From JBFAPK01 sp040676675 (lineage in GTDB: Bacteria > Actinomycetota > Actinomycetes > Mycobacteriales > Micromonosporaceae), in the NCBI RefSeq assembly GCF_040676675.1, contig NZ_JBFAPK010000033.1, positions 1-64,000 on the forward strand: a stretch of 64,000 nucleotides of DNA, read 5' to 3'. Below, in pieces: positions 57,342-64,000 of the stretch; positions within the stretch are counted from its first letter, which is position 1; every line of letters starts with the position of its first letter. Both the position numbers and the translations under genes were made by a program. Under the pieces are notes generated by a model. It was not told the origin of the DNA, made no database searches, and worked only from the letters and a program-made list of their open reading frames with translations.

Positions 57342-58642
57342 TTCTTGATCGCAGCCTGGAGCTGGTCGATGAAGTCCTCGGCGCCCTTGGCCGGCGATTC
57401 CCGGTTGAACAGGACCTCGGCGTTGACGCGCTGGAGGATCTTCACGCTGTCGGTGGAGCCGGCCGGGCCGATCACCAGCGGCGGCCCCGCCTTCTCGGTG
57501 ACCTTGGCGATGAACTGCACCTGTTCGGTCTGGTCCGGCGTCAGGGTGGGCTCGATGGCGGTACGCACCTGGGCGTTCGCCGGGATGCCGCGGTCGGTGA
57601 GGATGATTTTGCCGGCCTCGGGGCTGTTGACCAGGAAGTCGACCAGCTTGGCCGCCTCCTTCGGGTGCTTGCTCCGCGAGCTGATGGTGTAGAGTTGCGA
57701 GGCTTGGAGCCACATGCCGGGCTGCTTGCCGGCGTTCTCGCCGGGGGCCCGCAGCAGCTTGAGCGGGTGCCCGGACGCCTTGCGCAGCGCGCTGAGCTGG
57801 TTGCTCCAGTCGATCTGCATTCCGGCCAGGCCGCGTCCGACCAGCGTCTGCTCCGGCGCCGGCTGGCCGGCCAGCTCGGAGGTGAGTGAGGCCGGCGGGG
57901 CGGCACCCGAGTCGCGCAGCGCGGTGGTCATGGTGAACCAGTCGGTGAGGGTCTGCTTGCTGATGCCGACCTTGCCGTCCGGGGTGTAGAGGCCCTCGCT
58001 GCGCTGGCGGGAGTAGAGGTCCAGCGCGTCGGGCCGGCTCGGGTCGGCGACGCCGTACGTGCCCTTGGGGGAGCCGGCGGCGACCTTCTTCGCGATCTCG
58101 ACGAAGTCGGCCCAGGTCCAGGCGTTGTCGTCGGGGAGCGGGACGTTCGCCTTCTCGAAGACCACCGGGTCGACCACGACGCCGAACGTGTTGACGCCGG
58201 TCGGCACGCCGTACTGCTTGCCGCCGAACTTCCCGTTGCCCAGGGCCGCGCCGTCGATCTGGTCGGTCCTCAGCTCGCCGCTGACGCGGGAGAGGTCCAG
58301 CAGCGCGCCCCGGGCGCCGTACTCCTGCGGGTAGGCCCCGCCGAGGGTGATGACGTCCGGCGCGTCGTTCGCCGCGGTCTGGGTGGCGAGCTTGTCGAAG
58401 TACGCGTTGAAGTCGGCCGTCTCGCCGGCGACCTTGATGCCGGGGTTCTGCGCCTGGAACGCCTCGATCACCTTCTGGGTGGCGGCGGCCCGGTCGTTGT
58501 TGCCCCACCAGGAGAAGCGCAGTTGGACCGTACCGTCCTTGCCGCCGGAGTCGCCGCCGCAGCCGGCGGCGGCGGCGAGCAGGGTGACGGCGGCGAGGCA
58601 GATGGCGGCCGCGCGGCCCGGTCTGAGATATCTGGGGGTCAC
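57338..58642 (-). CDS. Sugar ABC transporter substrate-binding lipoprotein
   Basis: A 434-aa extracellular binding protein of the CUT1 type. The lipobox AAGC is near residues 25-28. The mature part begins with VQLRFSWWGNNDRAAATQKVIEAFQAQNPGIKV, typical of the family, and includes VPTGVNTFGVVVDPVVFEKA and LADGRGLAGMQIDWSNQL-like segments. It probably delivers an oligosaccharide to the two permeases encoded upstream. No MsmK-type ATPase is encoded here, so a shared ATPase elsewhere must energise the importer, as is usual for CUT1 systems in actinobacteria. Confidence 0.9.
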   Translation of the reverse strand: MTPRYLRPGRAAAICLAAVTLLAAAAGCGGDSGGKDGTVQLRFSWWGNNDRAAATQKVIEAFQAQNPGIKVAGETADFNAYFDKLATQTAANDAPDVITLGGAYPQEYGARGALLDLSRVSGELRTDQIDGAALGNGKFGGKQYGVPTGVNTFGVVVDPVVFEKANVPLPDDNAWTWADFVEIAKKVAAGSPKGTYGVADPSRPDALDLYSRQRSEGLYTPDGKVGISKQTLTDWFTMTTALRDSGAAPPASLTSELAGQPAPEQTLVGRGLAGMQIDWSNQLSALRKASGHPLKLLRAPGENAGKQPGMWLQASQLYTISSRSKHPKEAAKLVDFLVNSPEAGKIILTDRGIPANAQVRTAIEPTLTPDQTEQVQFIAKVTEKAGPPLVIGPAGSTDSVKILQRVNAEVLFNRESPAKGAEDFIDQLQAAIKK

Positions 58643-58682
58643 GGGGGTGTCCTTCCGTGGGGGTGGGTGGGGGTGAAACGAT

Positions 58683-59564
58683 TCATTTGAGGCCCGTCGT
58701 TGCCAGCCCCTGCGTGAGGTAGCGCTGGCCCGCGAGGAAGAACCCGAAGATCGGGGCCAGACCGACGATGGACATGGCGAAGAGCTGTCCCCAGGCGCTC
58801 TGTCCCTGACCGTCGATGAAGGACCGCAGGGCCACCGGCACGGTGTAGAGCTCCGGGTTGGTGAGGAAGATCAGCTGGCTGAAGAAGTCGTTCCAGGTCC
58901 AGATGAAGGTGAAGAGCGCCGACGTGGCCAGGGCCGGTACCGAGAGCGGCATGATGATCCGCCAGTAGATCCGGAAGTGCCCGCAGCCGTCCATCCGGGC
59001 CGCCTCGTCCAGTTCCCGGGGCAGTGATCGGATGAACTGCACCATCAGGAAGATGAAGAACGCGTCGTGCGCGAGGAACTTCGGTACGACCAGCGGCAGG
59101 TACGTGTTGATCCAGCCGAGCTGCGAGAAGAGCACGTACTGCGGGACGATCAGTACGTGGATCGGCAGCATCATGGTCCCCAGCATGGCCGCGAAGAAGA
59201 TCTTCCGGCCGCGGAATTCGAGCCGGGCGAAGGCGTACGCCGCCAGCGAGCAGGAGAGCAGGTTGCCGACGATGGCGAGTACCGCGATCACCGCCGAGTT
59301 CCACAGGTACCGCTCGAACGGGTACCGCAGCGCGGTCCAGCCGCCGGCGTAGTTGCCCAGGTCGAACCGGTTCGGCCAGATCGACGGGTCCCGGAAGATC
59401 TCGTCGCTCGGCTTGAACGAGCTGGAGACCATCCAGAGCAGCGGGTAGAGCATCACCACGCCGAAGGCGATCAGCAGCACGTGCTTCGACACCCGCCAGG
59501 GCAGCCGGCCGGCGCGACCGGCGACCTCCGGGGCCGTGGTCGGGCTCGTCGTCAGGTCAGTCAC
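58683..59564 (-). CDS. Sugar ABC transporter permease (MalG type)
   Basis: A 293-aa inner-membrane permease with six hydrophobic segments, starting with HVLLIAFGVVMLYPLLWMVSSSFK. The BPD/EAA loop is in RSLPRELDEAARMDGCGHFRIYWRIIMPLS. The GTG at 59564 overlaps the end of the MalF-type gene by 8 bases and gives a start VTDLTTSP; the longer open frame upstream is a shadow of that gene. The binding-protein gene follows 40 bases later. Confidence 0.92.
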   Translation of the reverse strand: MTDLTTSPTTAPEVAGRAGRLPWRVSKHVLLIAFGVVMLYPLLWMVSSSFKPSDEIFRDPSIWPNRFDLGNYAGGWTALRYPFERYLWNSAVIAVLAIVGNLLSCSLAAYAFARLEFRGRKIFFAAMLGTMMLPIHVLIVPQYVLFSQLGWINTYLPLVVPKFLAHDAFFIFLMVQFIRSLPRELDEAARMDGCGHFRIYWRIIMPLSVPALATSALFTFIWTWNDFFSQLIFLTNPELYTVPVALRSFIDGQGQSAWGQLFAMSIVGLAPIFGFFLAGQRYLTQGLATTGLK

Positions 59565-60579
59565 CGTAGAACACCCACTTCCTGGCGAAGAGGAAGTTGA
59601 TCCCGGTGAAGACGGCGATGATGAGCAGCAGCGTCCAGGCCATGGCGGACGCGTAGCCCATGTCGAACGAGCCGAAACCGCGATCGTAGAGGTACAGCGT
59701 GTAGAGCAGGGTCGAGTCGGCCGGCCCACCGGTGCCGCCGCTGACCACGAAGGCCTGCGTGAAGCTCTGGAACGCGCCGATCATCTGGAGGATCAGGTTG
59801 AAGAAGATGATCGGTGAGAGGAGCGGCAGGGTGATCCGGAAGAACTGCGAGACCGGTCCGGCGCCGTCGACCGAGGCGGCCTCGTAGTACGAGGTCGGTA
59901 TCTGCCGCAGCCCGGCCAGGAAGATCACCATCGGTGCGCCGAACGTCCAGGCGTTGAGCAGGACGAGCGTGCCCAGGGCGAAGTCCGGATGGGCGACCCA
60001 GCTGACCCCGTGGATCCCGACGAGGCCGAGCAGCTGGTTGATCAGACCGTCGCTGCCGAAGATCTGTCGCCACAGGATCGCGATCGAGACGCTGCCCGCC
60101 AGCAGCGACGGTAGGTAGTAGACGGAGCGGTAGATGCTCAGTCCGCGTACGCCCCGGTTGAGCAGCATGGCCAGCGCCAGGGCGAGGACCAGTTGCAGCG
60201 GTACCGAGACGAAGACGTACTCGAAGGTGACGATCAGCGACTTGTGCAGCCGGGGATCGTCCAGCATGCGGGTGTAGTTCTCCAGCCCCAGCCAGCGCGG
60301 CGGGGTGATCATCGTGTAGTCGGTGAAGGAGAGGTAGAGGGAGGCGAGGATCGGTCCGATGGTGAACAGGACCATCCCGATGAACCACGGGGTCAGGAAG
60401 GCGTAGGCCGCCCGGTCCCGCCGCACCGACGCCCGGGTCCGCGCGCGTGTGGCCGGTGCGGGTCCGGGCATGCCCGGCCCGGCGAGGGCCAGGGCCGTGC
60501 CGCCCGGCGGGACCGTGGCCGGCTCGGTCGCCGGCCGCGGGGGTGGTGTGGGTGAACGTGCGCCGCTGCGATTACTCAT
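59557..60579 (-). CDS. Sugar ABC transporter permease (MalF type)
   Basis: A 340-aa inner-membrane permease. A Pro/Ala/Arg-rich cytoplasmic start of about 55 residues precedes six hydrophobic segments, the first in AYAFLTPWFIGMVLFTIGPI. The BPD/EAA loop is in RQIPTSYYEAASVDGAGPVSQFFRITLP. It forms the channel with the MalG-type protein. GAAGGG lies 6 bases before the ATG, and a promoter with TTGACA and TAGAAA lies about 90-115 bases upstream. It is first in the operon and is divergent from the LacI-family regulator. Confidence 0.92.
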   Translation of the reverse strand: MSNRSGARSPTPPPRPATEPATVPPGGTALALAGPGMPGPAPATRARTRASVRRDRAAYAFLTPWFIGMVLFTIGPILASLYLSFTDYTMITPPRWLGLENYTRMLDDPRLHKSLIVTFEYVFVSVPLQLVLALALAMLLNRGVRGLSIYRSVYYLPSLLAGSVSIAILWRQIFGSDGLINQLLGLVGIHGVSWVAHPDFALGTLVLLNAWTFGAPMVIFLAGLRQIPTSYYEAASVDGAGPVSQFFRITLPLLSPIIFFNLILQMIGAFQSFTQAFVVSGGTGGPADSTLLYTLYLYDRGFGSFDMGYASAMAWTLLLIIAVFTGINFLFARKWVFYGD

Positions 60580-60666
60580 CCGGCACCCTTCGGAATCGCT
60601 CAGGAGTGGGGCCTCAACGTTTGCCCGTCGTGCCGCAGGGCCCTCACCCGGGGGCTGAGTAACCAG

Positions 60667-60695
60667 TTTCTAACAGAGGCGTCATGCCCTGTCAA
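60667..60695 (-). promoter_or_regulatory. Promoter of the sugar ABC/glycosidase operon
   Basis: On the minus strand the perfect -35 hexamer TTGACA (60690-60695) is followed after 17 bases by TAGAAA (60667-60672). This is the most canonical sigma-70-type promoter in the window. It gives an untranslated leader of about 80 bases. The segment GAAACTGGTTAC at the -10 box is a possible LacI-type half operator, but no clear palindrome is present. Confidence 0.7.
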
Positions 60696-60976
60696 TGATC
60701 TCTATGAGCGCTGACCACCTGCGTAAACGCGGCACCGTCGGTCGCGGAAACAAGATCGAGAAACCGATTGCTGAGCCGTTCCGGTAACCGGTATCTTGAT
60801 CCGGCGACGGTTGCCGCGTCGGCCCCCACCGGGGGTCAGGTCGACCCGGTCGGGAGCAGGATCCGCAGGTGGGAGCCGTTCGGTTCGGCCGCCGGCGGCC
60901 GGGCGGACCGGTCGGCGAGAACCGTCGCGGTCGATGCCGTACGGACGGCGTCCGCGGCGTGCATGGGAGAGTCGAG

Positions 60977-62080
60977 ATGAGCGTGGGCGCTGACGGTCTT
61001 CGACGCGAGGAGGAGTCCGGGCCGGCGCACCTGAGACCGGCCCGCCGGGGTGGCCGGCGTCGGGACCGGGGCGGGGCCACCATCGGCCGGGTCGCGGACG
61101 CGGCCGGCGTCTCGCGCGCGACCGTCTCCCGGGTGATGAACGGCAGCCCCACCGTCGCCCCGGAGCTGGCCGCCCGGGTCCGGGCCGCCGCCGAGGCGCT
61201 GAACTACGAACCGAGCCTCGTCGCCCGCAGCCTCGCGCTGGGGCGTACCAGCACGGTCTCGCTGATCGTGCCGGACCTGTCCAATCCGATGTTCCAGGAC
61301 GTGCTCAGGGGGCTGAGCCACGCCGCGGCGGCGCGCGGCTACCGGCTGCTGGTGGCCGAGTCCAACGAGAACGCCGGCGAGGAGTCGATCCTGGCGGTCG
61401 AGGCCCGCCGCCGCTCGGACGCGCTGGTCCTCGCGGCCCCGCGGCTGCCCGACGCGGAGCTGCGGGCGCTCGGCGAGCGGCTCGCCCCGCTCGTCCTGCT
61501 CAACCGGGAGATCCCCGGGGTGGCCCTGCCCTCGCTCTCCGTCGACTACGCGGCCGGCATCCGGGCGATCGTGACCCACCTGCGCGCGCTCGGACACCGG
61601 CACCTGGCCTACCTGGCCGGGCCCGAGGCGAGCACCTCCAACCGGGACCGCCTCGCGGCGCTGCACCTGGCCGCCGGGTCCGGCCCGCGCTTCGAGCTGA
61701 CCGAGATGGCCTGCGGCGCCACCTTCGAGGACGGGCACGCCGTGGCCCGGGCGGTGGTCGCCACCGGCGCCAGCGCGGTCGTCGCCTACAACGACATGGT
61801 CGCCTTCGGCGTGCTGAGCGGCCTGCACGAACTCGGGATCGGCGTGCCGGACGAGATCTCCATCGCCGGCTTCGACGACATCCCGTTCGCCCGTTACACC
61901 ACCCCGCCGTTGACCACGGCGTCGATTCCCCGCAACGAGCTGGGCCGGCAGGCCTGGGACCGGCTGTGGGCACTGATGAGCGGCGAGCCACCGGGGCACA
62001 ACGTGCACTTCCAGCCGCGGCTCATCGTCCGGGACAGCACCGGTCCGGCCCCGACCGGGCGAGGCAAGGAGGCACGATGA
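60977..62080 (+). CDS. LacI-family transcriptional regulator
   Basis: A 367-aa regulator. The helix-turn-helix is TIGRVADAAGVSRATVSRVM (about residues 36-55), followed by the hinge helix region PELAARVRAAAEALNYEPS. The periplasmic-binding-like ligand domain (about 95-350) has VSLIVPDLSNPMFQDVLRGL, LNREIPG and SIAGFDDIPFARYTTPPLTT. A 33-residue Arg/Gly-rich extension precedes the HTH. It most likely represses the divergent ABC importer operon and its own operon, and responds to the imported sugar. GGAGAG lies 5 bases before the ATG. The GH5 gene starts within its stop codon (ATGA). Confidence 0.9.
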   Translation: MSVGADGLRREEESGPAHLRPARRGGRRRDRGGATIGRVADAAGVSRATVSRVMNGSPTVAPELAARVRAAAEALNYEPSLVARSLALGRTSTVSLIVPDLSNPMFQDVLRGLSHAAAARGYRLLVAESNENAGEESILAVEARRRSDALVLAAPRLPDAELRALGERLAPLVLLNREIPGVALPSLSVDYAAGIRAIVTHLRALGHRHLAYLAGPEASTSNRDRLAALHLAAGSGPRFELTEMACGATFEDGHAVARAVVATGASAVVAYNDMVAFGVLSGLHELGIGVPDEISIAGFDDIPFARYTTPPLTTASIPRNELGRQAWDRLWALMSGEPPGHNVHFQPRLIVRDSTGPAPTGRGKEAR

Positions 62081-63471
62081 ACGGCCTGGACTGGCTCCGT
62101 ACCGACGGCGACCGGCTGGTGGACGGCTCCGGCCGTACCGTCGTCCTCGCCGGCATCGGCCTGGGCGGCTGGATGAACATGGAGAACTTCATCACCGGCT
62201 ACCCGGCCACCGAGTCGCTGCACCGCGCCCAGCTGCGCCGGGTGCTCGGCGACGAGGGCTATCACCGGTTCTTCGACCGGTTCCTGACAGACTTCTTCGA
62301 CACCGCGGACGTCGAGTACCTCGCCTCGCTCGGCCTCAACTCGGTACGCGTCCCCTTCAACTACCGCCACTTCGAGGACGACGACCGGCCGTTCGAACTC
62401 AAGGAGGAGGGCTTCCGCCGGTTGGACCGGGTCGTCGAGATCTGCGCCCGGGCGGGGCTCTACACGATCCTCGACCTGCACGCGGTGCCGGGCGCCCAGA
62501 ACCAGAACTGGCACAGCGACAACCCGACGCACTGGGCGATGTTCTGGCAGCACCGGCACTTCCAGGACCGGGTGGTGCACCTGTGGGAGGCGCTGGCGCA
62601 GCGGTACCGGGACAACCCGGCCGTCGCCGGCTACAACCCGGTCAACGAGCCGGGCGACCCGACCGGAGAGGTGATCGGCCCGTTCTACGACCGGCTGGAG
62701 GCGGCCATCCGGGCCGTCGACGACCGGCACATCCTCTTCCTCGACGGCAACCGCTACTCCACCGACTTCTCCGCCTTCACCGAGCCGTACCCGAACACCG
62801 TGTACACCGCCCACGACTACGCGTTGCCGGGGATCGCGGTCGGCAGCGAGTACCCCGGCGTCACCCGGGGCGAGTACTTCGACCGCGCGGTGGTCGAGCG
62901 AACCTTCCTGCGGCGTACCGAGTTCATGCGCCGCACCGGTACGCCGATCTGGATCGGCGAGTTCGGCCCGGTCTACACCGGCGAACCCGAGCGCGACCGG
63001 GCCCGGTACCGGCTGCTCCGCGACCAGCTCGACATCTACCGCGAGCACGGGGCGAGCTGGGCGCTGTGGACGTACAAGGACATCGGGCTCCAGGGGCTGG
63101 TGCACGCCGCCGCGGACAGCCCCTACCTGCGCCGGATCGCCCCGGCGCTGGAGAAGAAGATCCGGCTCGGCGCGGACTCGTGGGGCGGGACCGACACCCA
63201 CGTACGCCACATCCTCGACCCCATCGACGAACTGTTCGACAAGGAGTTCCCGGGGTTCGACCCGTTCCCCTGGGGCCGTCGGGCCTGGATCAACCTGCTG
63301 GTCCGCAACATCCTGCTGGCCGAGCCGCTGGTCGAGGACTTCGGGCGCTGCTTCGCCGGGGTGACCCCGGCGGAGGCCGAGACGCTGGCCGGGTCCTTCG
63401 CCTTCGACCGGTGCGTGCGGCGGGAGGGGCTGGCCGACGCGCTGCGGGAACACCAGGCTCGAAGCAGCTGA
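62077..63471 (+). CDS. Glycoside hydrolase family 5-like protein
   Basis: A 464-aa (beta/alpha)8 hydrolase without a signal peptide, so probably intracellular. The acid/base is Glu191 in NPVNEPGD and the nucleophile Glu295 in WIGEFGPV; other GH5 marks are LNSVRVPFNYRHF (about 87-99), ILDLHAVPGAQNQNWHSD and YTAHDYALPG. Activity on beta-glucosides, beta-mannosides or similar oligosaccharides is likely. A C-terminal part of about 90 residues (LFDKEFPGFDPFPWG...) goes beyond the core barrel. AAGGAGG lies before the ATG, and the start overlaps the LacI stop by 4 bases. With the importer and the second glycosidase it makes a complete uptake-and-cleavage set. Confidence 0.88.
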   Translation: MNGLDWLRTDGDRLVDGSGRTVVLAGIGLGGWMNMENFITGYPATESLHRAQLRRVLGDEGYHRFFDRFLTDFFDTADVEYLASLGLNSVRVPFNYRHFEDDDRPFELKEEGFRRLDRVVEICARAGLYTILDLHAVPGAQNQNWHSDNPTHWAMFWQHRHFQDRVVHLWEALAQRYRDNPAVAGYNPVNEPGDPTGEVIGPFYDRLEAAIRAVDDRHILFLDGNRYSTDFSAFTEPYPNTVYTAHDYALPGIAVGSEYPGVTRGEYFDRAVVERTFLRRTEFMRRTGTPIWIGEFGPVYTGEPERDRARYRLLRDQLDIYREHGASWALWTYKDIGLQGLVHAAADSPYLRRIAPALEKKIRLGADSWGGTDTHVRHILDPIDELFDKEFPGFDPFPWGRRAWINLLVRNILLAEPLVEDFGRCFAGVTPAEAETLAGSFAFDRCVRREGLADALREHQARSS

Positions 63472-63514
63472 GCGGGGAACGCCGCGCCGCGCCGCGAAAC
63501 GCGCGCGCGGCACC

Positions 63515-63570
63515 CGGCGGTCCGGGCGCGCTCCAGCGCGGCGGGTGCGGTCCGCGGCGGTCCGGGCGCG
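63515..63570. repeat. 16-bp direct repeat, 2 copies
   Basis: CGGCGGTCCGGGCGCG occurs at 63515-63530 and 63555-63570 in the GC-rich gap between the convergent GH5 and DsrE-like genes. Confidence 0.7.
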
Positions 63571-63583
63571 GCCCGGCGGCGGG

Positions 63584-63946
63584 TCAGTAGACCAGCGCCT
63601 GGGCCCCCTCGGCCATCGCCTCCTCGACGAAGACCGCCGCGCCGGCGATCCGTACGCCCGGCAGCACGTCCGACTCGCCGATCTCCCGGCGCGCGGCGCA
63701 CTGGGTGCAGACGGTGACCCGACCGCTGGTGAGGATGACGTGCAGCAGCTCCGCCAGCGGCGCCGAGTGCGGCAGCTCGAACTCCTGGGCCCGGCCCGGC
63801 AGCGCGAACCAGCTCGACTCGCCGGTGAGCCAGAGCGAGACGTCGACGCCGGAGGCGACCGCCGTCGCCGCCACCGTGAACGCCTGGGCGCAGCGCTCGG
63901 GAGCGTCCGCGCCCGCCGTGGCCTTGACGACCAGAGTGCGAGCCAT
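63584..63946 (-). CDS. DsrE-family protein
   Basis: A 120-aa protein of the DsrE/F fold. The first strand and loop read ARTLVVKATAGADAPERCAQAF, followed by AATAVASGVDVSLWLTGESSW and, near the end, TSGRVTVCTQCAARREIGES, which carries two cysteines (CTQC). DsrE-type proteins carry sulfane sulfur in relay systems, and the CTQC pair may do this, but single DsrE proteins have varied roles. The ATG at 63946 is chosen because TATGCT (63954-63959, complement) lies 7 nt upstream, rather than the ATG four codons earlier. It is divergent from the gene beginning at 63973, so their promoters overlap. Confidence 0.8.
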   Translation of the reverse strand: MARTLVVKATAGADAPERCAQAFTVAATAVASGVDVSLWLTGESSWFALPGRAQEFELPHSAPLAELLHVILTSGRVTVCTQCAARREIGESDVLPGVRIAGAAVFVEEAMAEGAQALVY

Positions 63947-63972
63947 ACCGGTCAGCATAAGATCTCGTTGTC

Positions 63973-64000
63973 ATGGTTACCGAGATTGGGTTCGTCAGCC
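63973..64000 (+). CDS. Start of a gene cut by the window end
   Basis: Nine codons (MVTEIGFVS) can be read before the window ends. TAAGAT (63958-63963) lies 9 bases upstream and could be the -10 box; it overlaps the DsrE-like promoter on the other strand. No function can be given. Confidence 0.4.

Noticed and set aside
60700..60715. CebR-type operator
   Set aside because: Only the GAGCGCT core matches; the flanks of the known palindrome are absent.
1..64000. Search for tRNA, rRNA and insertion sequences
   Set aside because: No cloverleaf with a TTCGA loop in context, no rRNA motif and no transposase or integrase was found by reading.

Overview
The window is very GC-rich with strong G/C preference at third codon positions. 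It carries mycothiol synthase (MshD), GlnR, a SAM-IV riboswitch, a DUF2993/LmeA-type lipid-binding protein and a MerR regulator resembling TioE. I infer an actinobacterium of the Micromonosporaceae (Micromonospora-like). No rRNA, tRNA, CRISPR array, insertion sequence or intact prophage was seen.

Layout. 1-23 kb is mixed housekeeping: GNAT protein, membrane-anchored subtilase, GlpD, lipoprotein, secreted TAP-like hydrolase, FAD-linked oxidase, a divergent erythromycin-esterase/MerR pair with a visible operator, HD protein, FUSC-type membrane protein, a SAM-IV-controlled cysteine-desulfurase-like enzyme, PrsW-type protease, GroES-like protein, AI-2E-type transporter and a DinG helicase. 23-33 kb is a phosphate block: PPK2, DUF47 protein plus Pit permease, and pstSCAB, with PHO-box-like 11-bp direct repeats before the DUF47/pit genes and before pstS. 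33-40 kb holds mshD, a polysaccharide deacetylase, glnR, a proline-rich membrane protein, the LmeA-like gene and a sulfur operon (sulfurtransferase plus DUF1416) preceded by a 25-codon cysteine-rich leader ORF and a hairpin, which looks like a cysteine-responsive attenuator. 40.2-41.9 kb is accessory: three inverted repeats, a GNAT remnant and a four-gene operon of small uncharacterised proteins with overlapping start/stop codons. 41.9-51.1 kb is a tandem pair of secreted subtilases of identical length (1463 aa) with Kelch repeats, a nearly identical 3' block and a shared upstream element. 51.7-64 kb has an orphan winged-helix protein, a TPP enzyme and a sugar-use locus (two ABC permeases, binding protein, six-hairpin glycosidase; divergent LacI regulator and GH5 glycosidase), ending in a DsrE-like protein and the first codons of a divergent gene.

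Two genome-wide habits are visible. Many start codons lie 6-8 nt after a TANNNT -10 box, implying leaderless mRNAs; I used this to choose starts. Convergent gene ends are separated either by a near-perfect GC hairpin or by a short GC-rich repeat cluster.

All functional calls are from sequence reading; no database search was run.
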